A DNA stretch of 64,000 nt from Aurelia coerulea (GCA_039566865.1 CM076948.1:19851001-19915000); one strand, 5' to 3'; counted from the first letter of the stretch, positions 45,345 to 56,689 are shown. Notes: generated by a model from the letters alone, not told the origin. A program made the numbers and translations.

Positions 45345-45963
45345 CCGGGTGCGCCAAAATAAACTGTGCACGTTTGACAGGCCACAATAAATCATACACT
45401 GGACCGATTTTGAAGATTCGTGACTTAATCTTTATCAAAGAGCCTGAATTAGATTCTAGGATTTTTTGGAAATTTTTCTGCTCAGTTTTTAGAGCTAGAC
45501 GCGGGTTTGTTAGAAGTGTCGTTTTCAAAACACTGAAAACGAGCAAAAACGTCGATCAAATTTTCTAAAGAATCAACATGAACGGACCAGTAGAATGGGC
45601 AAAGAGAAACTTGTTCGTGGTGATTTGGGATTTAGAAATCGATTAATTAATCGATACAATTAATCGATACAATTAATGGTTTCTAAATCCCAAGTCACCA
45701 CGAACAAGTGTTCTCTTTGTCCATTCATGTCGATTCTTTAGAAAATTTGATCGACCTTCGTTGGTCGTTTTCAGTGTTTTGAAAACGACACTTTTAAGAA
45801 ACTCTTGTCTAGCTCTAAAAACTGAAAGCAGAAAATTTGCCAAAAATCCTAGAATCTAATTCAGGCTTTTTGCTGAAGATTAAGTCATGAATCTTCAAAG
45901 TCGGTCCAGTGTACGATTTATCGTGGCCTGCCAAAAGTGCATAGTTTATTTTGGCGCACCCGG
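45345..45963. mobile_element. TA-flanked full palindromic MITE
   Basis: The ends CCGGGTGCGCCAAAATAAAC and its exact inverse are flanked by TA (45343-45344, 45964-45965). The arms are inverted for nearly their entire length of about 300 bp, meeting near an ATTAATCGATACAATTAATCG stretch at 45641-45675. It is mariner-type by its target preference and carries no coding region. Confidence 0.8.
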
Positions 45964-45965
45964 TA

Positions 45966-46313
45966 CAGGAAATTTCAGTTCAAATCAGTTTCATATATTG
46001 AATTCCATTGCATACAATTTATTAAAGTAACTAAACAGACAAATGACTATTTTACAAGAATATAAAGACGATATTACAGAATATTGATAGATCGGTACAC
46101 AGAACTAAAAGTTGTGCAGTAAGAGGCTTGGCAAGGGAGAACTTGTTGATGAGGCAGATAGTTTTAGGCATTTTTCGGTTACGTAGGACGTTGGTAGATT
46201 GTTTGGAGACGCAGGTGATATGAATTAATGCCTTCATTCATCTTAGAAGTTTGCATCAGTTTTTGTGAATTGCTTAGGAGCAAGTGAGGCAGTTTCATTG
46301 TTATCTTTCTTAG
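45966..46313. other. PARP intron
   Basis: AT-rich; no further exon. It ends with the TTATCTTTCTTAG acceptor of the next exon. Confidence 0.4.
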
Positions 46314-46463
46314 ACCAGGGAGATGAGAATTCTGAAGGAGCAGCTGCTAGTAGTTCAAGAAAGGTGACAAAAGCAGGTTCTAAACGTTCGATAAAAGAAG
46401 AAGCTTCAAGCTCGAAGGTGAAAAAAGAATCAGGAAAAACATCGAAAAAGGAAGGAGCTGCAG
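46314..46463 (+). CDS. PARP2: PARP2-type gene, basic linker exon
   Basis: A 150-bp phase 1-1 exon (TTTCTTAG| ... GCAG|GTGATC) encoding a Ser/Lys-rich linker: DQGDENSEGAAASSSRKVTK, KRSIKEEASSSKVKKESGK and TSKKEG. It separates the WWE pair from the WGR domain and probably supplies nuclear-localisation and SUMO-type sites (IKEE). The linker is low-complexity, so its exon status rests mainly on splice sites and phase. Confidence 0.75.
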
Positions 46464-47138
46464 GTGATCTTCTAGAGTGCTTTATGAACAACCAGGGAGG
46501 GGCATAAAAACTTTGTTGTATGGGGAAGCATTGATTTTCAAACATAGGCTAAGGGTATGAATTTCGTTTTGAGGAATTTTGTAAAAGATTAGAATGGATT
46601 CAGCGATAACTGCTTGGAAGTGTGTGGTAAGCTACCTAGTTTTGGCGTATAGCACCAAATTATACAGATTTTGTTTGCAAATCTATACTTGTTGCCTAAT
46701 CCAGTCATAACAAACAAGCTACAAAATACGTATTATCATTCAGATTCGCTGGAAATGAACCAAGTTTTGTTCGAAACGTTCAAAAACATATTTATGTCGA
46801 ATTAGTTAATCAATTTTTAACCGTTTATGTCCACTGGAATGTCTTCACTGTTTACGCTCTCTGGAATTGTCAACGAATCATATTTTTGCGACATTGAATC
46901 TCAATACAATGAAGTTTTGAGATAGTCATCGCTCGCCTCATTTTCTGTATTACAATCACGCGGCTCTTTCCATCAAATTGTCCAATTTAAAAAAAGGTCT
47001 TCTGGTGAGAAGCCGACAAAATGTTTTTCTTCCTGGGAATGGCAAAAACTTCATTCAAACTTCCTGTGAAATTTTTTTGTATTTTATATTGATTTAATGG
47101 ATTGTACAGCGTAGTTCATGCAAGTTGTAGGTAGAGTA
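46464..47138. other. PARP intron
   Basis: No exon or element recognised. Confidence 0.35.
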
Positions 47139-47690
47139 TAGACTTATGACGTTAAGTCCCTTGTATCCCTGCGGTACCTTGCTCACAGGGACTCATAATG
47201 AAACATTAAAAACCTGACCCTATCTTATGCATTCGATTGATCGAATCTGGATCGAACGACTGCTTCGGCTCTGTTCAACGGTCACTCCTCAGAAAGGAAA
47301 TGGGTTAGAAACGACGGTAAGCAGACACTTAATCAACAAAACTTGGTATTCATCTGAAGAAGAAAGTTCACTTTACCTGGTGAGTGCAAAATAAGTCTTT
47401 TAAGGCTGCAATTTCCATGTTTTGAAGACCAAGAAAAACCAGAGAAATCTTCAAGTAACTGCTGCAGCAACTTCCTTCAAATTTAGTCAACTGCGTCAAT
47501 CGAATTGAAGGTTCGAAACTGATTGTTCTTTGCCAAATCTCGCAATCTGATTGGTATGCTAGGAATCCCAGCATATTAGGCCTAAATAGGGTCAACTTTT
47601 TCAGAGTAATATTATGAGTCTCTGTTGACTGAAGCGCCATCAAGAAGTCAAAGAGCACAGAGAAACAAGAGACTCATCGTCATAAGTCTA
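47139..47690. mobile_element. MULE-type foldback, TAGACTTATGACG family (9-bp TSD)
   Basis: TAGACTTATGACG and CGTCATAAGTCTA ends, flanked by GGTAGAGTA (47130-47138, 47691-47699). By chance the match runs to 13 bp when the TA of the terminus is counted. The interior matches 24304-24925. No coding region. Confidence 0.75.
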
Positions 47691-47699
47691 GGTAGAGTA

Positions 47700-48258
47700 T
47701 AGTTCAAAAAGCTACTTGGTAAAATTGAACATGTTCATAACCAACAACTTAAGGTTTTTACTCGACATAAGATTAGGCACGGTGACTGTAGGCGAGCAAC
47801 CAAAATGCACATAGAAATCTGCTTACCACTTTCTTCATTCTTTGAAGGAAAGCACTTTCTAGACACAAAAAGCAACTGAACAGCTCAATGATAGCGTCTG
47901 CATGGGCAAAATCTACTTTGCAACAACCAATATTTTTTCAAATTCTAAATACAAGCCTTCTGGTCAAGATTCTTCTTAATAAAAGTTACTGCAGCAATTC
48001 AATTTGTTTTCGAGATACCAATTATGACAAGTTCAGATTATGTGATGTTTTGACCGCAGCTTAAAATTCAGCTTCCTTTCAAAAATTTCCTGCAGCTTAA
48101 AAGTCTTTCAAAAAATTCCTGGGAACGGCGTTCCCCTGTTCCCACACTTTGTCGGCCTCTGCTTCTGCTTCTGGTTATGTTTTTTTTATTTATTGCAAAT
48201 GAAAATGCTGCACAATTTTCAGACATATGCAACTCTTAAAACTGTAATTTTGTTACAG
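47700..48258. other. PARP intron
   Basis: No exon recognised. It ends with the TTTTGTTACAG acceptor of the next exon. Confidence 0.35.
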
Positions 48259-48335
48259 GTAGTAGCATTAAAAGCAAATCTCTAGTGAAGAAAGGAAAAG
48301 CCCCAGTGGACGAAGAGTGCCCTGTCAAAAACACG
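48259..48335 (+). CDS. PARP2: PARP2-type gene, WGR entry exon
   Basis: A 77-bp exon entering in phase 1 and leaving in phase 0 (ACG|GTGAGG). It encodes GSSIKSKSLVKKGKAPVDEE followed by CPVKNT. KG.APVD.EC is the recognisable start of the WGR region in PARP1/2/3 proteins. This is the first PARP-specific signature in the reading direction. Confidence 0.85.
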
Positions 48336-48349
48336 GTGAGGCCTAAATC

Positions 48350-48603
48350 TAGACTTATTACTTGAGTCCTTGTTTTCGCTCCATTCCCCCCCCCCCACAA
48401 TACCCATTCCGCTTCAAGGAAGGACTCATAATCAAACATACATTATTTTGAGACTAATTTCCGCAAGCCCGGTGCTCCAAGCGAAAATATGGAATCTAGA
48501 ATGACAAAAGCTAAATGCTGGACATAAGTTTTAGCGGAATGACTATAACAGTAAAAATAATTCCATTCAATGGACCAAAACTTAGACGAATATCATCAGT
48601 CTA
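48350..48603. mobile_element. MULE-type MITE 14 bp after a PARP donor site (9-bp TSD)
   Basis: Ends TAGACTTATTAC and, imperfectly, ATCATCAGTCTA. The flanks are identical: GCCTAAATC (48341-48349, 48604-48612). It belongs with the TAGACTT group. The insertion leaves the GTGAGG donor intact. Confidence 0.7.
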
Positions 48604-48612
48604 GCCTAAATC

Positions 48613-49201
48613 ATGAAACTTTGACTTTTGCTCTAATAGTTGTTAGATTTAAACAAATGATTCGTGGTACAAAATTTAAAAATAGCTTTAAATAACGGAC
48701 TCATCATATTAAACCCATAAACGCAACAAAACACCGAAATCAGTAGAAAGAAGACTATTAACTCCTGTAAAAGAAACAATAACCAAAATAAGCCTGTGAC
48801 AAGAGAAAAACTGTTAAATCCTGTAAGACAAAACCGAATTAACCTTAAGACCTGAAAGGAAAGAAATAAGTTAATAACTCACCAGTAATTGCTGAAAAGA
48901 TAAACGTGAAATCACCAAATACTAGTTTCATCGCACTCTCATCAGTTTGGTTCGTGCGAAGAAAGTAAAGGAAGTGACTAAATATTCTATATGGATGTCT
49001 TGAACTAAAAGAACAAGTTTTTTCGATATTTTGTCAATAATAAAAGCCTACTATCTAACAAAGTAAGAAGAAATTAAAATAAAATACAATGCTACAAAAT
49101 GATTAGCTACCAAATATATGTAAAGATTTTTACAATGCTCAACACACTTTTCCAATGTTTTTTTCTTTTTCTTTTGTGCTATTGATAATAAAGCAACAAA
49201 T
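48613..49201. other. PARP intron
   Basis: No exon or repeat recognised; strongly A-rich. Confidence 0.35.
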
Positions 49202-49465
49202 TTATCTGCTCGAGAACCTAACCTGTGCCACGAAAGGTCTGCATATTCTACAATTACATTCCTCTCCCCTCCAGGTTTTGATTTTCCTTTGGAAACTGGA
49301 GATAGTATCTGACCGTTTTAGCTCACTGGGAAGTAGCTGCCATAACCTACACCCAAGAAACGATTTTGCCTCTAAGCCATAGCACGTAGTACGTGCTTGT
49401 GGCAAGGATAGGTTATGGCAGCCTCTTCCATCTAGAGATCTGACATTGCTGTATTTTGTATTCAT
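49202..49465 (-). pseudogene. C-terminal remnant of a LINE reverse transcriptase
   Basis: The minus-strand frame ends a LINE ORF2: RTTCYGLEAKSFLGCRLWQL, SSFQRKIKTWRGEECNCRIC. It matches the fragment at 1-120 over the GCRLWQ..P and WRGE parts. No catalytic motifs, so a 5'-truncated copy within a PARP intron. Confidence 0.7.
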
Positions 49466-51227
49466 TTCTACCTAGCATCCGAAGGTAGTTTTAGGACGCT
49501 GAGAAGCTGAGCTTATCGAAGCAGCGTCCTGGTCCTTCCTCTCGATGAGCATACGAGTCAAATCTTTCAATAGGGCACAGGGAAACCCGCAAATCTTCCA
49601 ATTTCACACTTATAAGCCAATGATATCGCCGTATTCCAATCACATGACTGAAAATAAGGCTTTCGAGATAACTTTTCGAGTACCTTCGCGCAAATAAGAA
49701 TGGATAATCGACTAATAAAGATACAGAGCTGGTTTTACCACGAATCGATTTGAGAGGCCCCACTTCACATTTGTTTTTCTGCATTTGGTTAACATCTCAT
49801 CAGGGATCGGCGTTACATCGAATTTAATTCCTTCGAAAATTGGCCTATGTTCAAGAATTCTTCAGGAACGCTACATATATGATGTAGCTTTCAAAATTTC
49901 ACATGTTACGTGAATTATGTCCAGGAATAACATGAAAATATTTATTTGTTTGATTTTTGAAAATCCTTGACGAATTAAGGCTATTTGCTGCCAAGAAAGT
50001 CGATGGGCCTACCTTCACAAGCAGCAGAGTCCCAGTAATCGGCATTAAGTCACTCCTTTTCGCAATAATATCCAGCGGATACATTAATGAAAACTTAACC
50101 ACACATCCAATTTCTTTCCACCGATTTATCATCGATAATTTCGATAAAATGTGATAAGACTTTACAGCCTCTGCAGCAAACCGTCCAACTACCGTCGATT
50201 CAAAGTTCACTTGTTGCAAACACATGGAAAGCTTAAAGCTTGCATAAAACAAAAGGTTGTGCAACACTCAGGTCTCCCATATGACACAGCAAATTGATAC
50301 CTTTTATAATAGATTGTACACCTTTGAGAATAGATTCCAGTGGAAATTTCTTTACACAAATTATTTACTTTTCGGATGTGACAAAGAAATTTGCAGTCTT
50401 TGAGAAATGTATTATTTTCTCTTTATTTTGCCGCGATGGAATGCCTTCAGGAGTGTGCAATCTATTTTTAAAGGTGTCATTTTGCTGTGTCATATGGGAG
50501 ATCCAAGTCTTGCAAAACCTTTTGTTTTATGCAAGTCTTGCATGACTTCCAAGGTGTTTTCAACAAGAAAACTTTGAATCGACGGTAGTTGGACAGTTTG
50601 CTGCTGAGGCTGTAAAGTCTTATCTCATTTTATCGAAATTATCGATGATAAATTGGTGGAAAGAAATTGGAACCGTGGTTAACTGCTTCGTTATGTATCC
50701 GCTGGTTATTATTACGAAAAAGAGTTATTTAATGCCGATTACTGGAATTCTGCTGCGGGTTAAGGTAGGCCCATCAGCTTTCTTGGCAGCAAATGTCTTT
50801 AATTATTCAAGGATTTTCGAACATCACACAAACAAATATTTTCATGTTATTCCTGGACATAATTCACGTAACATGTGAAATTTGAAAGCTATATCTTATT
50901 TGTAGCGTTCCTGAAGAATTCTTGAACATAGGCCAATTTTCGAAGAAGAAATTCGATGTAACGCCAATCCCTGATGAGATTTCAACCAAATGCAGAAAAA
51001 CAAATGTGGAGTGGGGCCTATCGAATCGATTCGTGGTAAAACCAGCTCTTTATGTTTATTAGTCGAACATCCATTTTTATTTTCGTAAAGGTACTAAAAA
51101 AGTTATCTCGAAAGACTTATTTTCAGTCATGTGATCGGAATACGGCGATATCATTGGCTTATAAGGGTGAAATTGGAAGATTTGCGGGTTTCCCTGTGCC
51201 CTATTGAAAGATTTGACTCATATGCTT

Positions 51228-51413
51228 TCTCGATGTGACCACACCTCGTGATTCCGTTAGTTTGGAATTACAGAGAGTTGGCGACTCTCCTCACACTTTG
51301 TAGCAGGTTCAGCAGGGCGGGGACTCGAACCATCAACCTTCAGATTGGTAGTCAAGCGTGCTACCACTGAACCATCCCCGCTAAAGGAATCACGATGTGT
51401 GGTCACATCGAGA
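51228..51413. mobile_element. Small TIR element carrying a tRNA-like core
   Basis: TCTCGATGTGACCACACCTC and the inverse GTGTGGTCACATCGAGA enclose about 140 bp that includes a tRNA-like sequence on the minus strand (51317-51381). The corresponding uninterrupted site is visible in the left arm of copy C near 49540, so it is a later insertion. Confidence 0.6.
51317..51381 (-). tRNA. tRNA-like sequence inside a MITE (not a confident tRNA gene)
   Basis: On the minus strand, GCGGGGA and TCCCCGC can pair as an acceptor stem over 7 bp. A-box-like TGGTTCAGTGGTAGCACG and a strong B box, GGTTCGAGTCC, are spaced normally. The anticodon arm (CTTGA...TGAAG with a mismatch) is poor, and the molecule is only about 65 nt, so it is more likely a pol III-derived remnant. 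Confidence 0.4.
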
Positions 51414-51709
51414 GGAAGGACCAGGGCACTGCCTCGATAAGCTCAGCTTCTCAGCGTTGCTGTTTGCAGTGGGAAAATACATTGCACTCACCAAATTACA
51501 TTTGGTCCCATTGCATACGGCACTGACAATTCGAAATATACAATTCAACAAGAAGAGAGAAAAGAAAGGGAATTCACATGAAAGCGAGGAAATATCCGGA
51601 CCGTCCGTTGGAATGTATTGCTTGATCAGAATACATGAAAAAGAGAAAAAATTGTCTTTATTCTACGTTTTGATTCTTAGCTTGACATATTCATCTTTTT
51701 ACACTTCAG

Positions 51710-51760
51710 TTTCATGTTTACTGTGAAAGAAATGGCATATGGGATGCAATGTTAAATCAG
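51710..51760 (+). CDS. PARP2: PARP2-type gene, 51-bp WGR micro-exon
   Basis: Seventeen codons, phase 0 at both ends, between acceptor ACACTTCAG and donor CAG|GTAATG. They read FHVYCERNGIWDAMLNQ, corresponding to HVYCEGNDVYDVMLNQ-type sequence at the same point of vertebrate PARP2. It joins 48335 to 52346 without a gap in the domain. Its shortness makes it easy to miss with ORF-based annotation. Confidence 0.9.
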
Positions 51761-52345
51761 GTAATGTGCCAATATGAAATGTTACCTTGTCATATACGTT
51801 AACTTCAGATGGAAGAAATGTCTTTTCAGACAAACAAAATATTTAATACTTGAAAAACGTCGTTCTGAAGAAGTTGGCATATTTTTTGAAGTCAATTTAT
51901 ATAGCGTACTTTATTGTACTGTATTGTTGCTGCAAAATGCTTGTATTTACTAGTATTGATCATTTATCTGTAGCTTCTTGTAATTGTATATTTAGTTATA
52001 ATAAACTTGGATGTTTCTTTATGTTACGACCATGGGTGTATTCAAAAAATAAATAAATATATGAAGGTATCAGCCAGTATCTTCGTTGGCCTTTGTTGTC
52101 GCCATTTTATTGTCATTTTTACGATGGCCAACCAAAAAAAGATGGCACACGCCATGCTGGTTGGAACATGCCCTTCAATATATCAAAATGAATATTTCAA
52201 ATTCAAATCCCTATTTAATTGGTCAAGAGTTAATCCAACTGAAGACATTTTTTGAGACAGCCAGTTGCTAAGAACTCTGGTTTCTCCAATAAATTAATTT
52301 TTGTTGACCATATCTTCTCAAGCAATTATGGTGATTCCTTTTTAG
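51761..52345. other. PARP intron
   Basis: No exon or repeat recognised. It ends in a CCTTTTTAG acceptor. Confidence 0.4.
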
Positions 52346-52442
52346 ACCAACCTGAGGAACAACAACAACAAGTTCTATCTAATGCAATTATTAGAACATG
52401 ATAGCTCCAAGCAGTTTGCGGTCTGGTTCCGCTGGGGTAGAG
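52346..52442 (+). CDS. PARP2: PARP2-type gene, WGR core exon
   Basis: A 97-bp exon, phase 0 to phase 1 (GAG|GTATGT). It encodes TNLRNNNNKFYLMQLLEHDS followed by SKQFAVWFRWGR, including the namesake W-G-R triplet. WGR domains contact DNA breaks and relay activation to the catalytic domain in PARP1-3. Confidence 0.95.
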
Positions 52443-53070
52443 GTATGTATAGAATCATTATTACCTGACTGACGTTTTGAAAACGAGGCAATGCAAGAGT
52501 CCCCCCAATCCTATTGGTTAATCGCACATTTCCCGCGGTTTTCCCGTAGCCTTGTATAATGCAATACGATACAAGGACGCGTTTTTGTCACCACAGCAAC
52601 TGATTTAGGTCTGTGAGCTTTACAGTAAACACAAGCGACACAATAGTAACAAAATGCGTTTGACCAAATGATATAAGTCAAAATTAGAAGCTCTCAGGTC
52701 ATAAAACTCATACTAACCGGTTTTGTAGTTGTACATGAAAATATAAAGCCCTCGGTCTTATTGCACAGACCTCGCAAGCTCGGTCTGTATTTTTAAGACC
52801 TCGGGCTTTATATTTTCCTGTAAAACACAAAACCGGTTAGTATGCGCATATTCATAAGAAAATCAAAAGAAAGAAAAGGAAATCACAAAAGTGCAAGTAT
52901 GTTATATGATCAGAGAAATCAAAGTGTCGGTGTTGAAGTGTGGCCAACACAGACCGAAATGCAAGACAATTGTTGTGAAGCAAAGATACTGTAATGGAGC
53001 CTTCATAGGATGAATTTAAAGAAAAGAAAATCTTTCTCGGTTAAATATGTAAACGTGTGTTATTTTGCAG
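52443..53070. other. PARP intron with one MITE
   Basis: Apart from the palindrome at 52710-52844, nothing recognised. Confidence 0.4.
52710..52844. repeat. 135-bp palindromic MITE
   Basis: CATACTAACCGGTTTTGT and ACAAAACCGGTTAGTATG ends, with arms continuing AAAATATAAAGCCC and its inverse around CAGACCTCGCAAGC. No convincing target duplication. Confidence 0.65.
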
Positions 53071-53146
53071 TTGGTGTTGTTGGGCAAAGTAACCTGGTAA
53101 GATGTGGAAGTGATTTACAGGAAGCAAAAGATGTTTTCACAAAGAA
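53071..53146 (+). CDS. PARP2: PARP2-type gene, WGR exon
   Basis: A 76-bp exon, phase 1 to phase 2 (TATTTTGCAG| ... AA|GTAAGT). It encodes (R)VGVVGQSNLVRCGSDLQEA and KDVFTKK, the segment after WGR in PARP2-type proteins. Only this frame is open across the exon. Confidence 0.9.
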
Positions 53147-53520
53147 GTAAGTATCAAGGATTTGACCTTTGGTTTCCTATAGTACCATTGGTGAATATTC
53201 CTTCAAGGTTTCAAGATTTTTACTCGGGAGGTCGAAGATTGGTCCTCATGAGGCAAAAGCAAAAAGTGATGGCGTTAAACGATTAGTGCAGATGAATCAT
53301 TGGTTTCCAATCACGAATCAACTAAGATGAGCTAACTATTTCATGGCCAGATTTCATGAACTTGCAGCATTCCAAAAAGATCCTGTCATTCTCTAGTGAA
53401 GTAGATATGTAGTTTGAAAAGACTTCTTAGGGATTGTGATTTTACAGCGATATATACTTTGATTTTCTTTGAATTCAGTTCCTTTCATTTTCATTTTAAA
53501 TTATTTACACACAAAAACCC
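53147..53520. other. PARP intron
   Basis: No exon recognised; AT-rich boundary with the LINE on the right. Confidence 0.35.
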
Positions 53521-53682
53521 TTCAGCTTATTAACACAATACTTAAATAAGAAAATAAATACCCTAATTACATTAATATAATCTATGTACAGTTAAAGCAA
53601 AATTATGTACAGTAATCTTTCTAATAGCAGCTGCTCTTCCAGGGCGTCGTGTTTTAGGTTTTTCAGCTCATATAATAGCTTC

Positions 53683-54579
53683 TCAATTGTTTTTGAATCT
53701 ACTAAGTGTAGGGAGCTCTCTGATATTGATGGGTATATCGTTCCAAACTTTCAGAGCCGAATAGTGAAAGCCTTTCTTGACATATTCAAGATTATTTCTT
53801 GGGATTTGTAGGTCCCTGCAATTCCTTGTTCTGTAGTTGGAATGCTGGGTCCTATGATGGTATTTACCCCAAAGGCTTTCGGGACATATCCTGTTGATTA
53901 TTTTGTATGTCATAACTGATCGATCAAAGTTTATTAGTTGTTCAACTGTCAACCAATTATGAGACCAATTGTCTTTTAGTCTGGCCTTATCAATAATCGA
54001 ACGGGCTCTGTCCTGCAGACGTTGGAGGGTATTCAATTTTGTTTTAGGAAGACTCCCCCAAATAACATTGGCGTACCGCAGATGGCTTTCTACAAGTGCA
54101 CGGTACACATGGTCCAGCTGGGATTGGGAAATGAGATTTTTCAATTTTTTTAGTGACTTAAGACCGCCACTAATCTTCCCTTTCACTTTGTTGAATTGTT
54201 CATCCCAGTTTAGCCCTTCATCCACAATAACCCCCAGTGATTTGGTCTTCACCACACGCTTAATTTCTGAATTGTTAAGATTCAGTGGTTCTGAGATTTC
54301 AACCTTATTTGTCCTCCGTGGATGGCCAATGATCATGTATTCAGTTTTTTTCGGGTTTGCACTTAACTTGTTTATCCGCATCCATTCCGAGATGTTTATT
54401 AATTCTTTGTGGGCATTTGTAATTAGATCATCGACGTTACTAGATGTTAATGTAACATGTGTGTCATCTGCATACATACTAGCCCTAGAGAATTCTAAGC
54501 ATTTTTCAAAGTCATTTAGGTAGATTATGAATAGGAGTGGTCCCAAGCAGGATCCTTGAGGTATACCACATGTTACCAA
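53683..54579 (-). pseudogene. LINE ORF2, reverse transcriptase C-terminal half
   Basis: About 298 codons starting TCGIPQGSCLGPLLFIIYLN (motif B), then ASMYADDTHV (motif C, YADD), AN.KKTEYMIIG, LGVIVDEGLNWDEQF and the C-terminal FHYSALKVWNDIPINIRELP. The frame also extends upstream past 54579 with GRKQFCSVNGQQSGA before the deletion junction. A stop falls in the extreme C-terminus, with protein-like sequence continuing in another frame. Confidence 0.8.
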
Positions 54580-54692
54580 TCTAGCCCCCGACTGTTGTCC
54601 ATTAACTGAGCAGAATTGTTTTCTGCCACTTAAGAAGGATGTGAACCATTCTCCTGAACTTGCCCTGATACCGAGTGCACCTAACTTTTTTA

Positions 54693-55145
54693 TCAGTATT
54701 CCCTTTTTGAGCCTGATTTAAAGATTGGTGTGACTCTTGCTAATTTCCAGATATCTGGGAAGACACCATACTTCAATGACGAGTTGAAAACCATGGTTAG
54801 AGGCTTCCAAATGAAGTCTGCTGCATCTTTAATTAGCATAGTGGAGATCTTGTCTGGGCCTGGTGCTTTGCCATTTTTCAGTTGCTTTATGGCGTTCAGC
54901 ACATATGTTTCATCAATGGGTACAAATGTCATTTTGTTCTGTTGAACATTGATATGCTTGACAGAATCATCATCAGGCCTAGACTCTAACTTGCTAGCAA
55001 GTTTCGGTCCTATGGTGGTAAAATGATGATTAAGTGCTTCAGCTATATCCTTTTCTTTAGTAATTGTTTTCCCCTCAACATCTAAGCTGGAAATTTCTGT
55101 TGAAGGAGCTGCTTTGTCTAGTACCTTATTAATAACCTGCCACAT
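54693..55145 (-). pseudogene. LINE ORF2, RT N-terminal segment
   Basis: About 150 codons with LNHHFTTIGPKLASKL, IKQLKNGKAPGPDKIS, FPDIWKLARVTPIFKSGSKR (the usual RT entry motif). The following motif with the FDxxxAFD-type catalytic Asp is absent: sequence jumps to LIKKLGALGIRASS near 54710, indicating deletion of roughly 100 or more codons. Confidence 0.8.
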
Positions 55146-55174
55146 TCTTTTTGGATCTCCCTTGTTTTCTTCAA

Positions 55175-56281
55175 TTAACCCAAGATAATGCGATTGTACT
55201 GCATCTCGAATTTTTTGTGTTTGTTACGGAGATGCTTATATGTGTTCCACTTTTCAGGAGATGTTTTCGTCGCTTTCTTAGCTGCATCCCTCTCTTTCAT
55301 TAGTTTCCTAATGTCTGGGGTTATCCAAGGAGTAGAAGTGTTACCTACTCTCCTCTTTTTCAGGGGTGCATGGATATCTAAAACCGACTCAAAGATCTCC
55401 TGAAAAGTGGTAGCCATATTATCCGGATTATCAGCATAAGAGCTAAGGATGGTTTCCCAGTCTATCTGCTGCAAGTCGTTGCGAAACGATGCCCTGTCAT
55501 AATTGCTCAGACTTCGAGTCTCCAAAACTTTTGGTTTCTTATTTTTGACTCGCCAGGCATTCACTTTCCTTATTCCGTACACCAGATAGTGATCAACCAT
55601 CCCCAACTCTAAAACTTCTGCCTTCAATATATATTTGGAGCTCGTTGTTGAGAAATGGTCTATTAGCGTTTTACTGATATTTTGTTCGTTGCGCTCATTT
55701 GTTGTTACTGCTACTCGAGTATAGCCTTTAATCAGTTGTTCAAGCTGGTACTCTGAGTAGATTGCTTTTAATTTTTTCGCGTTTGAGCTTTGGCTATTTT
55801 TGAAATCGCAGTTTGTATCCCCGACAAAGATAATTTCTTTGCCATCTCGGTCTAGATCTTTCAAAACTTCCCTAAGGTTTTCGAATGCGGCATCTTCTGC
55901 TGCTGGAGGTCTATACCAACAAAAAACGAGAAACGGTTTTGCATGCTTAGGTGCGATATCAAGGGATATTAATTCCAGATTTTCCCTTTTGATTCTCACG
56001 GTTTGTTCAGGTAAGCTTGCCTTGACATAGAACGCAACACCTCCACCATTTACGTCACGGTCATTTCTAAAGATGTTATAACCACTTATGCTGACTTCGG
56101 AGTCACAAATTGTTTTGTCAAGCCGCGTCTCACTTAGGCCAATGATATCTATATCATGGTCATTTAGCACAATTTCTAGCTCATGCCTATGTTTTCTGAG
56201 GGAGACTATATTTAGAAACGCTATTTTTAGACCATTTCTCTTTCTTGGTTGCTCTGTTCTACACTTCAATTTCCTCATCAA
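55175..56281 (-). pseudogene. LINE apurinic-type endonuclease domain
   Basis: About 368 codons. It opens RNGLKIAFLNIVSLRKHRHE (N of the active site), then DIIGLSETRLD (catalytic Glu), GYNIFRNDRDVNGGGVAFYV, VFCWYRPP, EIIFVGDTNCDF (Asp/Asn pair) and VDHYLVYG (terminal D-H). The catalytic set looks complete, but the protein ends at a stop (NRIILG) where RT-linker sequence continues one base out of frame. Confidence 0.85.
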
Positions 56282-56330
56282 TTATCTTGAATGTGGTACT
56301 CTCTGTGTTTGTTTATCCATGCTCAGTTGC

Positions 56331-56689
56331 ATTAATTTAACGCCTCAAATATCCTCTCCCTTCCCATCTTCCTTACTTCACATTTCCACTTGACAATGTT
56401 TTCACTCAAATGTTGGTCTTCAGCAACTAAAGTCAAGGGCTACAAAGTAGGATCTGTTTCTACTTTTCGCCGAATCGCTTTCTCGATGAACCAATCAAAG
56501 CGAATTGAAGATCTGTTACCAGGGAAGCCGAAATTGAGCATCAAGCGAAACAAAGAAAATCGCTGCAGAACAATTCGAATCACGCAGGTTTTTCCGCCAT
56601 ATGAAGATGATGACCCATTGCACGTGCAAAAAGTTTGACTCGGAATAAGTCGAATCGCTCGAATTTTCCCTCCAAGTGGAGATTGGCCT
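56331..56689. other. PARP intron
   Basis: No exon recognised. Open frames on both strands have no domain. Confidence 0.35.

Larger units (their letters stand above)
49496..51459. mobile_element. Foldback element, copy C
   Basis: ACGCTGAGAAGCTGAGCTTATCG on the left (49497) returns inverted at about 51434-51457. The arms share CAAATCTTTCAATAGGGCAC, CATCAGGGATCGGCGTTACA and many other phrases with each other and with copy A (1068-3330). The centre lies near 50290-50460. The right arm is interrupted by a 186-bp insertion (51228-51413). No target duplication recognised. Frames at 49899-50267 and 50645-50878 are mirror shadows of non-coding arms. Confidence 0.7.
53521..56330 (-). mobile_element. 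Degenerate LINE (endonuclease plus reverse transcriptase)
   Basis: A minus-strand LINE in a PARP intron with, in order, an AP-type endonuclease (55175-56281), the N-terminal RT half (54693-55145) and the C-terminal RT half (53683-54579). The three are separated by a frameshift near 55170 and a larger deletion plus frameshift near 54710. Boundaries are approximate because neither end has a clear tail or target duplication. Probably a CR1/Jockey-group element. Confidence 0.75.

Noticed and set aside
47128..47701. 13-bp target duplication for the foldback element
   Set aside because: Four of the matching bases are TA dinucleotides of the TAGACTT/AAGTCTA ends. The duplication consistent with the family is 9 bp.
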